From Rhabdornis inornatus (taxonomy: Eukaryota > Chordata > Aves > Passeriformes > Rhabdornithidae), in contig VWZS01004822.1 of the NCBI GenBank assembly GCA_013397075.1, positions 105,908 to 169,907 on the forward strand: a DNA stretch of 64,000 bases. The letters run 5' to 3'. Both the position numbers and the translations under genes were made by a program. The notes under the pieces were generated by a model. It saw nothing but the letters and a program-made list of their open reading frames with translations. It searched no databases and had not been told where the DNA came from. How positions within the stretch are numbered: position 1 is the first letter of the stretch; each line of letters starts with the position of its first letter. Below, one piece after another: positions 35,428 through 49,269 of this stretch.

Positions 35428-37461
35428 AGCAGAAACCAAACATTTTCATAATGATGGAAGCATGAGAACTTGGTAAATTGATGACAAGAGCTGTAACACT
35501 CCCTTTTTAATCTTTATATATTTTAAAGAGGATGATAACCAATAAGGGAACATGAGAGATGATGTAAATAAATTTGTTAAACTCTTGGAAATGAGAATGA
35601 AGGCTCTATGTAGAAAGGAGTTGCTGTCTCGATCTCCTCTAAATAATAATTTAACACTGTCCTAGTTAAACAGTCTGTATAGTAAATCCTATGTTTTCAG
35701 GATCAAGAAAGACCATGTTTTCTGAGAAAGACTGGAACAGCTGGAAGCAGACTGAGAGAACAAGCCCTGTACTTTATACCAGTATTGATTCAAGTACATA
35801 CCTACAACCTGTCCTCACACTGGGCAGGAGGACACAACTGCGACGCTGAGAAAGTGATTACTGGAATAAGCATGTTCGAGAATAAAATATCATTGTAAGA
35901 ATTTCACTTTTATGTTAAATGAATATTAGTTCTTACTTAAACACTTCTGTAAAGGGTATCACAGGGATAAGTCTAATTTTTTTTTAATGCAAAGAAAATG
36001 GGCTGTAGTAACAGCTTGAAATAATTGGCGTGGGCCAGATGGATAATCACATCTTTGAGAAGGGTTTGTTTTGAGGATTGTCTTTTCATTACTATTCAGG
36101 ATCAAGAGCTAACATTTTCAAATGAACCAGTCTGATCAAAGGGTTGAAAAATGAAGTCAATGGCTGAATAGACAGAGATACCTCTATGAACTGGGCAAAT
36201 ACCATTTCAGTATTAATAAATTTGTTCATATAAAACTGTCCTGAAGGCCTTAACATTGTCTATTAGTCAGTCAGTGTAAGTATAAAAAGAAAAAGAAAAA
36301 ATAAATTTCCTAAAGAGCAGGTCCTAAGAAACATGTATATCTATATTTAAATCCAGGAGCTTTGTTCTCTGTGGTATGAGGTTAAGGCTCCTTTCATCCA
36401 CAAGGAAAGGGATCAAATAAGAGCATTTCAATGGTACGTGGAACTACTTACTAAGAGGATAGAATGGAGAGAATCCAAACTACACATTTGTTACATTCCT
36501 TTTGAGAGGCATTATGCATGAAGGATGAAACATTAGTTTATTGTCTTATGACAATTGTAATTTTGGTTCCACTTGAAACAAGCTTCTGTATCTCAATAGT
36601 TTTTAAATTGAACGACAGAATTATATTCACCTGCCTTGTTTTGAAGTGGTACTCAGAAACAAGGTATGAAATGGACAAAACTGACAACCAGTGGAGGCAA
36701 CCTTTGAAGAGGTAGTCCCCTACTTTCATTTCTCCTGCTTGCCTCTGGGCAGCAGCATATGTGAATAACTTATTTCTTTGTCTGGTTCAGTAGATCAACA
36801 TTGCAGGGTAAGGGCACACAGGAGATCTTGCTAGTATTCACCTGAAACATCCATTATATTTGAAAGGTTATACTGCCTGGTTGTAACCTTTTTATGATCA
36901 GCAAAAAGCCTGTTTACCTGGTAAGCTTCCAAAAGATGTTTAAAAATAAGCATGTTTATATATGCATCAAGCCAAATCCGGGGACAAAACATAAGGACCC
37001 ACTTCAAATGTCACTTGTAACTTTGCTTGCTGCCTTCAGTGAAACCATTCCTGGTTTGGTCCCATGTGATATTACACCACTGTGAACTTTAATACATCAC
37101 TGTGGAAGATACGCATTCTCGGTGCTAAAATGAATCTCCCTGCAGGCATGCTTAAGGCTCTTTTGCTTTAAGCTTCTCTAGTATTCACCTTAAAACCTGC
37201 AGTGCTATTACCCATACCAAACTTGCTTCTAAATCATCACCAATAAGAGTATAAAAGATAAAGAGACTTAAATATTATCTTCCGTGTGCCAGGATATGTT
37301 TTTTTTTTTTTTCTTTTTAAGAATTTTGCTGTTTCCAAAAAGAGATTTGACAGAATAAAAGATTTTTCAAAATGCTAAAATATGGCAAAACATCTGTGCT
37401 GTGCCTCTGTCTTTAATTTCTTCACTACAGTGGAAACACTGCAGAACAGCAATTACAGTGT

Positions 37462-37501
37462 GGGTTTTTGTTTGGTTTGGGGATTTTTTGGGGGGTTGGG
37501 G
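37462..37501 (+). other. G-rich tract, possible quadruplex
   Basis: Four G runs (3, 4, 6 and 4 bases) lie within 40 bp, separated by a long 14-base loop, a 7-base loop and TT. The first loop is longer than usual, so quadruplex formation is only possible and the other strand is simply C-rich. Confidence 0.4.
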
Positions 37502-38138
37502 TGTTTGCACAAATTACTTCTCAGAGATCTAATTTTTTTGTTTCAATGACACAATCCTGCTGATTATTTTTGAGAAACTAGAAGCCACTTCCTAGGCTTC
37601 TAACCATAATGTCATAAAGCATCTCAATTTTGACACAAGAGTACTGAAAAGTAAATCCTTCAGGAAAATAAAACACATGCTTTACAGATTGTCTTCTTGG
37701 ACTGTGCCAAGTTGTCATATCTGAATAAATAGATTTTTGTATGCAGTTCTCTGGTGAGCATTATGAGTAGTTGTTAACTGACATTTGTCACTCAAATACT
37801 AATGAAAACTATAACCATGAGAGACAGTGGAGATTTAAAACTAATTTAGCATTTGAGCAGCTAAATTGACACCAATCTTCAAGAGACAGAGCAGCAAATT
37901 ACTGTTACAAATAGAATAGGCAAAAGGAGACATATATTTTATGCACAGATTTTTCTACATTTCTGTGATTAACACCATATCCACTAATGAAAACTAAAAT
38001 TGAAAGTATTTAAGTATAATAAGTATTCATGCAAACTGAGCATACATAAGAGTACATGCCCCTTTTAGTGGTAAACAGTGATATTGAGCATACTAAATAG
38101 TTGGAAATGTGATATCTTACAAAGCAAGAAAAATATTA

Positions 38139-38616
38139 CGTCCAGTTCCAGGTCCCCAACACAGGAAGGACAACCTGTCGGAGCAAGTCCAGAGGATGAC
38201 CACCAAGACTGTTAGATGGAATACCTTTCCTATGAGGAAAGGCTGAAAAAATTCAGGCTGTTCACCCTGGAAAAAGAGAAGGATTTGGGGTGACCTAACT
38301 GTGGCCCTCCAGTACCTGAAGGGAGACTATAAGAAAGATGCAAAGGGACTATTGACAAGAGCATGTAGTGACAGGGGGAATGGCTTCAAACTGGATGAGG
38401 GCAGGTTCAGTCTAGATATTAGAAAGAAGTTCTTTACTGTGAGACATTGGTACAAGTTGCCCAGAGCAGTTGTAGATGCCCCACCCCTTGGAGAGTTCCA
38501 AGCCAAGATGGTCTAGTGAAAGGCTAACCCCAGCCACTGCTGCCATAGCATGGGGGTTGCATTTAGATGATCTTTAAGGATTCTTCCAGCCCAAATAATT
38601 CTGTGATTCCATGATA
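38139..38616 (+). mobile_element. CR1 LINE, 3' end with ORF2 C-terminus
   Basis: This is the longest recognisable CR1 copy in the window. It starts within the ORF2 C-terminal region (GTCCAGTTCCAGGTCCCCAA) and passes the conserved CCTATGAGGAAAGGCTGA and TTCACCCTGGAAAAAGAGAA segments. A frame at 38301-38516 reads LQYLKGDYKKDAKGLLTRAC and LDIRKKFFTVRHW, the well-known C-terminal end of CR1 ORF2, with small deletions. The 3' tail reads GATGATCTTTAAGGATTCTT and then AATAATTCTGTGATTCCATG. It is 5'-truncated, with no reverse-transcriptase catalytic region, so it cannot be active. Confidence 0.95.
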
Positions 38617-39013
38617 ATACACAATACAAATTACTAGAGAAATTCTTTCTTTTCTGTTTTAGAGTAAAAGCATTTAAAGAAAAATTTTACATATCTTGCA
38701 AGTCATTTAGTCATTTAATGTATGATACAGCAGATCAATGTGATAAAGAGGCTGCTTAAAAACTGGTTGACACCACAAGTAAATTTTAAACCACTCTTTC
38801 AGTGAGACCACATTCTTTACTGTCAATATCTTGTTTACCTTGATGTTTCTCTCAGTATAACCAGAAAGTCAAAAAACCTACAAATAAGGAGAAAAAAAAC
38901 TAATATCTTTTCAGTTTGGCCTTGAGAACATCTGTGATAATCAAGGATGGACATACCCATTAATAAAATCTTCTGACAGTAGAACACCTATAAAACCGAA
39001 CTTAGTAGAAAGA

Positions 39014-39057
39014 TTCCTTGATTAATGTGATGTATATACTACAGATTAATCAAGGAA
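39014..39057. repeat. Perfect 13-bp inverted repeat, 18-nt spacer
   Basis: The arms TTCCTTGATTAAT (39014-39026) and ATTAATCAAGGAA (39045-39057) are exact reverse complements. The short total length (44 bp) could be a hairpin or the remnant of a tiny inverted-repeat element, but no target duplication is evident. Confidence 0.9.
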
Positions 39058-41080
39058 AGGTTTCCAGTATATTAAATCAACTGCCATCTCACATGCATGC
39101 TACTCATCATACATTCTAATAGCAACCAACTCCCTAGATGTTATCAGGATTTTGACATTTTCTCTAATTGCTTATGAGGTTGATGGAAAATTGATTTTGA
39201 TGAAGTCACATCCTAGCACAGAAAAGTACTACTTGTCTGTAAAATATTCTACAACTCCCTTTTTCTTACCAAACAGAAAATAGGTGTATTGTGGATCAGT
39301 GCTGTCTACATCAAGATCTGTGCTCTGTTTGAGTCATTTGATGACTTTCTCTACAGTCTGTAGCTGCTTCACCACAAGGATGCTTTCATGGGAATGTATC
39401 ATGGGATTGGTTCCCAGAAAATGAGACAGGCACAGTGACAGCATTAATGTTGTTTATGTGCCACTTAATAAATTGAAGCAAGCAAGATATACCTACATTT
39501 CATATCAGATGAAGATCTACTTCTCCCCATCATGCAAACGCTTTAACAGTGGAAAATACGATTTAGTAATGCATAAAAGCATAAGATTTAAGATCTTAGT
39601 TACTTTATTAGGCTGAGGATAGATGTCAGAACACCAGTTTCAACTAAAGTCTCCTGTGCCAGTCAATTGCATCAGGTTTGGTGACTTTAAAAAAAATTAT
39701 TTTGGTAACATTATACATGAGATCTCAAATTACATGATATCTCATAATACATGTAATCTCAAATTAGAATTATCATTACCATTGGTTTCTTTAACAGAAA
39801 GAAATAGCAGTTGGTTCTTTTTGATTAAGTAATTGGCCTAAGACCCTTTCTTGAGTGTAATAGTACCACATTTTGCTCTAGCCATTTTAATGCTAGATGC
39901 AGCTGACTAGTGTTTTTTTCCCAGCTGTGTAGAAGATAGGACAACTTGAAAAAATTTTTTGATTGGATAAAAACCAAATAATTTTTTACAAGTGACTTCA
40001 TTGCTCACTCAAAATATAGCATCAGTGGAACATATCTGACAATTGTCTAAGTGACTTGTTCTGACATAAAGTATAGCAAATAAACATTTCTATGTGACCT
40101 CTTTAAGTTTCACAGAATATATATTAAAAGCAATCAGGACAAGGTCAGCATTAAAATGAACCATTGCAAAAATTCTCAAAATTAAGAATTTCTGCTGACC
40201 CAAAGCATTTTGTTGCTTTACAGTTCACGAATATATCTTATTTAATTTCATGTGTCCCCTCACATGACTGAACAATAAAACCGCATGAACTGAAGACTCA
40301 GAGGGGAAAGGATAGGGTCTGATATCCATGAAGCTCAAGGAATAAAGCAGGGTGTGACTGAGCTCAGCTCTGGCAAATAAGCTGACTTCATCTCAACACA
40401 AGAGGGACCAGAGGGAGGCCTTTGCTTTAGGTAAACATCTACCAACAATTTAAAGCATGAACTGGTAGTTCCTTGAGATCATTTAAAGAGGCTGAACATT
40501 TCCCTGAATTAGCTGAGCTAAGGTGAGGTGAATACATGATTCATCCCAACACAGAGTACAAAAACTAGACAATAAGCAAAAATATGTCTAAGGAAAAAAC
40601 GAGCTTGTGCTTCTTCAACACATGTATTTCCTCCTGACAAGGGTGGATGCCCAATATTGTGATGATGAGCATTTTATAGAGGCTGATAGGGGAGTTATGT
40701 TGTTATTGAGAACAAATTGCATACTGCAGTTGCATAGAAGAATTGTCATATTGCTAAATGAAACTTACATTTGCCGTTTGTACTGTGTTACCAATATATT
40801 TTGCATTGCTTTGTTAAATCAGAAATCCTATATGTGAAATATCTTCAAATGCATAAATTCTACATTAAACATTACAGCCTCCATGCATGGAGTTCTAAAA
40901 GAGCATGGTCAGGGTAGTATTGGACTCTGAAAACTCAGGACAGGGATTTTTTTCCCAGAAGATACAAAAGTTCTCTGCTCTCCAGGCTATCTGTGGGACA
41001 AAGGTTAGTAAATTTGTAGCTTGAGTGAGAAGCATTGTGAATCTCAGGTCTGCCTGTTACAGATACTGCTCTCTTTGCTT

Positions 41081-41081
41081 N
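41081..41081. other. Undetermined base (N)
   Basis: A single unresolved base. Confidence 0.99.
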
Positions 41082-41868
41082 GAAGATTGACAGTCAACTG
41101 TGAGGGGTTTGGGGAGGTGCAACAGGGCAAGGGCGGGAAAGGGAGACCTGGGGCAGACCATTTTACAGGGGGAAACACCAGGGAAAAACCATTACAATTG
41201 TAACTGAAATCAACTTATAACAAACTTATAAGTTGTGCACCGCAACACTTTGCTTTGTAAAACATAACCTACTAAGAGGCATTAAATCCCTACAGTTAGG
41301 TTTATCATCTTTCAAACAAGAACAGACCAGACAAATAAATGAAATTTAGTTCTGGAATGTCACAGATTATAACAAAAGGTATTGAAAAAATTTTTTAAAC
41401 TTCCCTTCGATTGACACACATCAGCCTTTTCCTCCAGTCTGCTGGTAGTACAACACCTTTCCAGGATTTCCTGACTTGCAACAGAAATCACACAGTGACT
41501 CCTCTGGCTTTTTATTCACTGTCCCACTACTCCCAAAAGATGCTAGTCTTTGCTTCTTACTACTTCTCCTCTTGGAGCTCTACAAGAAGTGACTTCCAAC
41601 ACCAGTGAATCCAAGGGACAGACTCTCCACAGATGGTTTCACTCCACCCCAGGTCTACACCTTTGGATAAACCTAGGGATGGCTTTTTCCCATTTTCCAG
41701 CCTTTACCTTTAATTAAGCAGTGCACATGATATACAGGCAAACTGTGTGAAACTACAGCATGCAGTAACACCACTCAGCTTCTGTCTTCTCACTACAAGG
41801 AAACATCTTGCAGAGCTAGATGTAACTAGATGTAGTGATGTAACAGAAAGTCCCCAAAATGTGTATCA

Positions 41869-41969
41869 CAAAAAAAACCCCAAAACCAAACAAAACAAAA
41901 AAACAAAAAACAAAACACAAAAAACCAAAACCAAAACCCAAACCAAAAAAAACAAAAAAAAACCAAAAA
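41869..41969. repeat. A-rich (AAAAC)n low-complexity tract
   Basis: About 100 bp consisting only of A and C, with A runs of 3-9. An 84-codon frame that crosses it on the plus strand is an artefact of the Lys/Thr/Gln-coding repeat. Confidence 0.9.
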
Positions 41970-43770
41970 GGATTATCCAGTTGCTCACTCCATACATGTA
42001 AAATATAAAATATAACCTTTAGCATAAATTCTGCCACACAGTGATTTTCTTTCTTCTTTTACCTATTTTCTCAGCACAATGATAACTTTTCATCTTCTCC
42101 AAAACTTGTTAGCTTTCATATTCCTGAAATTCAGAAGTATCTTGAAGTTTTTTCCCCTCACTCAATTCCTTCTGACTCTCTCTCCAGTTGCAGACTGAAG
42201 TAGGGAGCTGTGACATCTCCAGCATTAAATCCCAGTGAGAACAAATGTTCAACTCACACTGCTAGGGCTGATCTCTATCTACAGAATAATCTAGCACTTG
42301 TTTTTGCCCACCTGGGTGGGTGTCCCTCATTAAAATTACTCATCTTTTATCTTCTTGCTTCCCAGCACTATTATCTTTGTATATAGTATTCTGTATATCA
42401 TATTTCATATGGTGTCCTGCGGATTGAATCCTATTGAGTTCTGCTTTGTCAGTTCTACAGTTCAGGTGGACTGTTGCTCACACACAGCTTTCTGGGTTGG
42501 GGAGTCTTACTAATCCTTTGATTAGCTCCCTAGCCTTCTTTGAGTCTGTCATTTGAGGATACATAAGGATTTTCTTCATTTCTGTGTGCCTCAAGCACTG
42601 TCCCTCTTTCTCTAATTCAGAAATCTTTGGGATGTCTGACTGATTTTCTGCAATTTGATTTATGTGTTTTTCCTTCACCTAGTCAAAGTTCCTCAAATTC
42701 ATAGTTTGAAAGTATGGAAGATAAAGGATTTTTTTTTTCATTCCTCTCCATGGCTTAGGACATAGATTTACTTTATTTGATGCCTTGTTTATAGCTGGCA
42801 GGGATCACATTTCCCATGCTTAAGCTAAATCTCTTTTTTTGCAGCCTCAAACAGTACTTTAGTTTCAAAATGCTTTAGTTGAGATCCTTCTTTTCCTATG
42901 TCTTCTTATTTCTTCAGCAAAATCATCCTGTAAAAAACTACACATTTTGCTGCTTCCCATATTATAGGAAGGTGTTCAGATTAACCTGGGACTGACAAAT
43001 TAAAAAAAAAAAAAATTGTACAGGGATTTTTCCAACTGGGGTTTGAACCTGCCTAATCTTCCTCTCTCACCATGCTGTGAAGCTACCACCAATTGTCTGC
43101 TTTCCTTCTGAAGTCAGTGGGTGCTGACAGGCATGCTCTATTTGGTGCTTTCCTCCAGAACCCTTTTTATTCATTTTTTAGAATCCTTGACCATCACACC
43201 CATTTTCTTTTTGTATTTTTATATCGTTGTCCCACCATTAGTTTTCTGCTCTCTGAAGCTTTTCATTCACTCTAGCTTTTCCTTGTCATGCCAGCTGTCC
43301 TCTTGCCAATCTTGATAGTTGCCTGTCTTGAAAGGAAAATGAGAAAAGAGCTCCCTTGAATATCACAGAGTACATCTCTTCTACTTCTGTTCTCAGTAAA
43401 ATAATTCTGCCCTCTGAGCTCTTAAACTTCAAGAAAATTGAAAGTGTCTTAGATTTCTTTCAAATAAATATTATGCCTAGACATTTTCCACTGCACAACT
43501 CATGGCTTTAAACAGGTATTGAATCCTCCTAAAGGCATGGGATTCTCCACCAAGTCACCTGAAATTATAAGGTTAGAGAGAATTAGCGTCTTAAAGATTT
43601 TTAAGGATATTTTTCAAAGTATGCTTCAAATTGGGAAGCCAGTAACTTTTACTGAACTAAACACAAGATTCAGAAAAAGATATCATAAAATGACAAAACG
43701 AATAGTGAGAAAATCCATTTTTGAAATATTTTATACGAATTTGTCTTGTTCTCATAGAAAAGAAAATGAA
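41970..43770. other. Non-coding DNA, pyrimidine-rich in parts
   Basis: No gene is recognised. The plus strand is relatively T/C-rich from 42030 to 43340, which produces short hydrophobic frames (43093-43315) with no family resemblance. Confidence 0.5.
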
Positions 43771-43820
43771 GGGAAGGGAAGGGAAGGGAAGGGAAGGGAA
43801 GGGAAGGGAAGGGAAGGGAA
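43771..43820. repeat. (GGGAA)10 microsatellite
   Basis: Ten uninterrupted GGGAA units are followed by a degenerate A/G tract to about 43848. The purine-only strand is prone to replication slippage and triplex formation. The 116-codon frame at 43519-43869 reads through it as E/G/R/K repeats and is not a gene. Confidence 0.97.
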
Positions 43821-43849
43821 GAAGAAAGGAAGAGAAGAAGAAAGGAAAT

Positions 43850-46800
43850 ACTACAGATTTTCAGTTTAGAAGATGTTTGCATGTTTTGTGAAATCTTCAC
43901 TTTAGAAGAGGCTGAAAGCCATGCACTTCCAACTTTCAGACAAGCAGTGGTCCAATTATGCAGGGCAATTTGGTAGTCTTAAGCTGAAACAAGAATGTGA
44001 GAATAGCCTGGTAACAGACTTAAAATAACAGAGTAAACATGAACATTGCATACTGATTTAAAATCCATGTATTGTAAGAAAATGGACAAGTGCTTGTAAT
44101 AAATTTACAACAGTAAAACAGTATTCTATGTGTGGTTTTCAATCCATTAAACATTTTCCTTCCAGAAGTGCATCTCATGCTTAGTTCTTGAACAACAGAC
44201 ATCTGTGTATGACTGCTGTCTCCATGTCACGGATTCTGTTTTTATAGCCTGATATTCATTTGCTTTTATATTTTCCAAAAACTGACAAAAAAAGCATTAA
44301 AAAATTTAAGACTGTAGAGTATACTTGTTAGCAGCCACTAAATTGATACTGCATATATAAAATCCAAGAAGACAGGTATAATTTTCCTAATGCAAGTGTC
44401 ATCACTGTCTTTTTCTGAGTGCCTCTACTGCCACAGTATCAACAGAAATGATATTCCAGTGAATCACCTTGCTCAAGTAGAAAGGCTAAAAGAATAATTC
44501 AGACAGAACAAACTAAAATAACACAACACAAAGAAGTCAAGTATCTGTCAGTCACAAGTAATGTCAGTACCATGATCTAATACTTCTCCCTGTTTCGTTA
44601 TAAAGCAGCCAAAGGATATGTCAGGCAGTCAAATGCAGAGGTAAAAAACAAACAAACAAACAAACAAAAAAACACTGTAAGCAAGGGAAGGAAACAGAGT
44701 CTGAGGAGAGGAAAAAAACCAACAAAACCAAAACTGAACAACGCCCGAAACAACATGAAGTAATTCACCTCATAGCTATCTACTGCAATCTTACATTAAA
44801 TTCACACAAAATTTAGATATCCAAGAAAAATAAGGAATACCTGCAAGGTGATTGGTTGCTGAGAAAACGGGATGAGGAAAAACCCTATCATATTTTTAGG
44901 TCCCCTCCATGCATGTTTCCTATATATTATCCCTTACCATTCTCTATTATACAACTTTAACCTTATCTGTCCTGTTACAATTTGTCTCAGCACATTTTTA
45001 AATAGAACGAGAGATGTGAGCAGTAGCATTGATCCACTTGGATTCAAAAAGAATTTTGGCCCTACAGCTAATAAACCTGCAGCTGATAAAGCTGATAAAG
45101 ACATTATAAACTGACAGTAAGGTGCAAATGCTATCTAGATGCTAATTCTGTTTATATTGAACACTTGAGCAGACAGTAGTTTCAGCACTCATTCTCTCTC
45201 TTTAATATGAGTAACATAGTGGTATTCCTCAGAGGAAGGAGGAATCTTGTTTGTAGGTCTCAGGGGGAGTGCCCCAGGAGATCCACCTGAGGGTTCTCTC
45301 TCAGAAAAACATGAGCACTTAACAAATATTTGTTATTAACTTGGTCAGCAAAAAGGTATCCTACTCCAACAGAGGAAGCACTGGAGAAGACAGGTTTTTC
45401 AGAATTCTCAGTCTTATCCAGCAATATAAGGCAGACTTTAAAGCCTTGAAACTTTTCTTCATAATTAGAAAAAAAAAGAAGTGTCTTTTGTCCTGTTCAT
45501 TTAAATTTATACAGTAGGTCACAGTCTATGAGGTATTATCAGTGTAATTGAAATATGCATATTTATTTTCTAGACTAAATGATGAGAGGTAAAAATTAGA
45601 ACAAGAACCTTCTGCTTTGAGTGCGAAATTTTCGATGCCGAAAGCAAAATCACAAATGAAGAGTGATCATTTTTGGAAGGTTTTGCACAAGTAAAGTCCA
45701 TGGTAACAAATAAAGCTTCCATATACATAACATTTAATAGCAGATTATATTCAATCCAGTCCAGATCAGTGGAGATGTCATTTAAATGGTTGCATCTTTA
45801 TGGAAAGAAAACACTGTCTATAGTTAAACTGCACCTTGATTTCCACCAAACAAAAATCTGACATGCAAGCATGAAGTTTAGACATGGCTCTAAAAATAAA
45901 ACATAATTGCCTTAAGACAAAGACACTGAAGAAGTAAAAATCTGTAATGGTAAGTAACATAAAATGATTATTTAGTACCTTATATAACACTCCAAATTTA
46001 GAAGATTTTTTGGAAAATCTCATCACTGAAATGTCAATATCAGAACATAAAAGTGAAGCCAATTATTAATTAAAATCTTGACATAGCAAACATGAAAACC
46101 ACTTTTAAAGACCAATTGAAAAGTAATATCTGATAAGCTCAAAGTGGCCAGGCCTAATCCCACCTGCCTGGCAAAGAGAGAAACAATCAGAGACTGACCA
46201 CTGACCACTGACATGCCTTTAGCATGAAGAATCTGCTGCTGTCAACAACAAATTCTGATAAGCAATGAGGTCATGGTGTGAAAAATCTTCTCTCACCTGG
46301 TAAGGCCAGAAGCCATGCAATTACTTCTGACAGGTACTTCTCGGTAATTGTCATAGATACAGTTAGGGAAAATAAAAGTTTCCTAATAGGAGAAAGGTCT
46401 CTAAAAAGTTCAGTAGGTGGGTGCTGGGCCATTCCCCAGTTCATTTGAAATACCTTATATTTTAAGATGTTCCAAACATGCTCTGAATCTATTTAAACCA
46501 TAGGGATTTTCAAAAAGGCAGGCATCTTGCTGAGGTAAAAGCTTTCTTCCAGAGATGCATCTTCTTTTGTTGCTGGACACTGAGAAATTGTTACCACCTT
46601 CTGGTTGGTGGTAGCTACAGGTGTTAATTCACAAAAGTGTCACTAATGATGCTTTTTACTGTTGCTTAAGTAGTTTTATTATGGAAATCTCTAAAACCCT
46701 GAATTAAATACTCAGTGTGAAAATGGCAAGAGAGAGAAGTGATGGTAGAAAATTTATCATTTCAGCCTCAGCAAGGAAAAGAATACATTAATAAATGGGG

Positions 46801-49269
46801 ACATTTGAGTTTTTCAAAGGAAATTCCTGAGAGACTTAAAACATAACACCATGTTCCTCTGGATTTCCAGTGCATAGCACAAGCCAGTACATTCAGGTAC
46901 AGAATGAGCCATGAACGAATAAACGAGAAACTTCAGGGACAGTGGAAGAAAAGGACATAAAAAGAGATTCTGGGAAGAGAGCATTATAGCAGCCTTCAAT
47001 GTAGAAGTAATGAAAAACAGTTGAATCAAATAGACCTGCAGTTTACCTCACTTGAAGGAGAATGTTGGGTTTTTGCCAAAAAAAAAAAAAAATAGCAGGC
47101 TGAGGTGAAGTATAAGAAAGCAACACTATGGTAGTAAGTCTGCACTCATTTTTTGACAACACACAAGCATGAAAAAGAAATTCAGAAGTGGGCACTTATA
47201 CCAGGGTCATTTAGTACAACAGTAGCAGACTGGAGAAATTCTGTAAAAATGAGAGACGAGCATAAGCAGTCTGTAATTTGAAATATTTGTAGAATCAAGA
47301 GGAAGAGTAAAAGCATTTCTGAAGCAAGCAGGGAATGCAGCTTGGAGCACAGCAGTAACATAGGGAACAGTAGAGACAAAAAGGTCAATATGTCAAAAAT
47401 TCCTTTGTCATTCAAGTTCTATAGCTTGCTGGCAGTAATACAAAACAAGACCGTTCAGAAGGGGAATCAAATCAGCAGGATAGGTAACATGCAGTGAGTG
47501 GATGAACTGAGTGAGGTGAGACACTTATGAAGGCTGAGGTACTGTAGGCTTTGGAAGGGACTCAAATAGTAAAGAAAGAATTATATCTTAAAGAAAGTTG
47601 TCAGCATGCAACCTAAGAGACCGAATGGATCCAATTCTGCAGATACTAGCACAAACTGAATAGGATCAAACCCCACTTTAAGTAACCAACAGTCAGTATG
47701 GGCAGGCAAAGCCCTCTTTTCCATATTCTCTTTGTTTGATCTTGGTTAGCTTCAAACTTAGATGTACAGTATGCAGTCTTGAAAGTGTGATGAGAGTTGA
47801 ATTTCTTCTAGCTCAGGTTCAGAAAGCTCTCTGGCTCGTGCAGAACAGATGTGGAGCTACAGCTAAGAAACCTATGGATACAAATCTGCAAGAAACTTCT
47901 CTTGCTGATGAAGAACCTTTGCTCTGATATGCACTTAACCTCCCTTTAGTCACCTATAGCACATTTAACTCAGTGGACCATGCCTTAAGCAAGCTGCTTT
48001 GCTGTTAGCACAGAATCAGTCACTTCAGAGACCTCACCAACTTATTAGAAAATTAAGAAATATCTAACAGCTTATTGATGTTATATAGGTTGATGTTGAT
48101 TTATGTTGATGATAATGTAAACTTTCAACAGTTTACTTGAACTGGAGTCCTATGGAAAGTAAATTTTCAGAAAATATAAGTAGATTTGTTTATACAAGCC
48201 AATTGCTAATAGCAGAGTTTATCAGAAAGCTGAAGACAGACAATCTCAAAACCTACATTGATATTTGAAAGGTAGGGACAGAATTTTCTACCAATATCGT
48301 GGCTTTGTTACTTACCTTATTTCCTTTAAGCCAATACTGACTGTTGCTTGAGACTGTCAACTGACAATGTTGAGATGATTTCTTCTTTGCAAGAGTGCTC
48401 ACTACTCCTCAGTGTGAGAAAACAATCATCTTCTGAGCAGCATTAGAAGCTCCTAATTCTGCAAAAAGTATAATAACACAAATTACTAATGATGACAACA
48501 GAAAAAAAAATCACAAATTATCCAAATTTTAAACTTCCAGTGTAGTAATTAACCTACACAAAAAAGTATTTTGCCCTATTCACAATTTGAAGGAGAAGTT
48601 CTTCACGATAAAAACAGTCAAGGTGTTCCACAGAAAATGTGACAAAATGACAGCTCAGTGATTTATGGGGTACTTAGTTTATCACTTGATTGACACACTA
48701 AACTGTGACTCTGGGGAAAAAGCTGCCCAGAATTCTTGAGAAATCATCATAACAAGAATAATATTATTTTTTTTTAATATCTGAGAGTTTTAGAAGGACA
48801 CTTTAAGTCAAACTCTTCAAATTAGGACTGATAGAGGCTGAAAAATAATGTGTAGCGTAAGATTTTATTATTTTGTCTAGTAATAGAGGTAGTCTTGACA
48901 ATTGCTGCCATCCTGAAACCAAGAGGTTGAGCTCTCAACTTTATTTTAACAACCTGAAAGACTAGAACACTGAAATTAGTCCTTCATCATACATTATCAG
49001 TTCCAACATTTATGTTCTGGTACGTGACCTAGGTCTTTTGGGACATTCACCCACAAACACACTGCTGTCACCCAGCTCTATGACAAGCAGATTGCTTAGG
49101 GATCCTTGGTACTGCAATAACACAACTAAACATATCGTAATAAAAACTTTATTTTAACCTAGACTCTGCAGATTGGATCATTTCACACAACTTGTATCAA
49201 AGATCCTCTGCACATCAGGTGATTTTAACTAACATCCAACCCTCCCTACAGATTCATTCACCTTCCTAC
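43850..49269. other. AT-rich non-coding DNA
   Basis: About 5.4 kb with no recognised gene or transposon. It contains an (AAAC)n tract at 44643-44672 and a short ACTGACC triplication at 46193-46212. A segment near 48590-48650 weakly recalls a CR1 GAAGTTCTTCAC region but is too diverged to call. Confidence 0.5.
44643..44672. repeat. (AAAC)n microsatellite
   Basis: Five to six AAAC units between short A runs. Confidence 0.9.

Larger units (their letters stand above)
31216..38138. other. AT-rich non-coding DNA with possible conserved elements
   Basis: About 6.9 kb without a recognised gene. The longest frame, on the minus strand at 34006-34434 (142 codons), has no motif and coincides with ordinary AT-rich sequence. 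Stretches near 31640-31770, 34715-34870 and 36000-36250 are free of low-complexity DNA and rich in homeodomain-type ATTA and TAAT cores. They are reported as candidate conserved non-coding elements in the findings. Confidence 0.5.
38617..41868. other. AT-rich non-coding DNA
   Basis: No gene is recognised. A 13-bp inverted repeat at 39014-39057 is listed separately. A short G-rich patch lies at 41100-41175, just after the undetermined base at 41081. Frames of 60-76 codons lack motifs. Confidence 0.55.

Noticed and set aside
43020..43085. tRNA-like T-arm (GGGGTTTGAACCTG)
   Set aside because: No acceptor stem, D-arm or anticodon arm can be placed around it.
43519..43869. 116-codon frame with Gly/Lys/Glu/Arg repeats
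   Set aside because: Its C-terminal third is the (GGGAA)n microsatellite and the rest has no motif.
48590..48650. Possible CR1 fragment (GGAGAAGTTCTTCACGA)
   Set aside because: A single short match without neighbouring CR1 words or the 3' tail is not enough.
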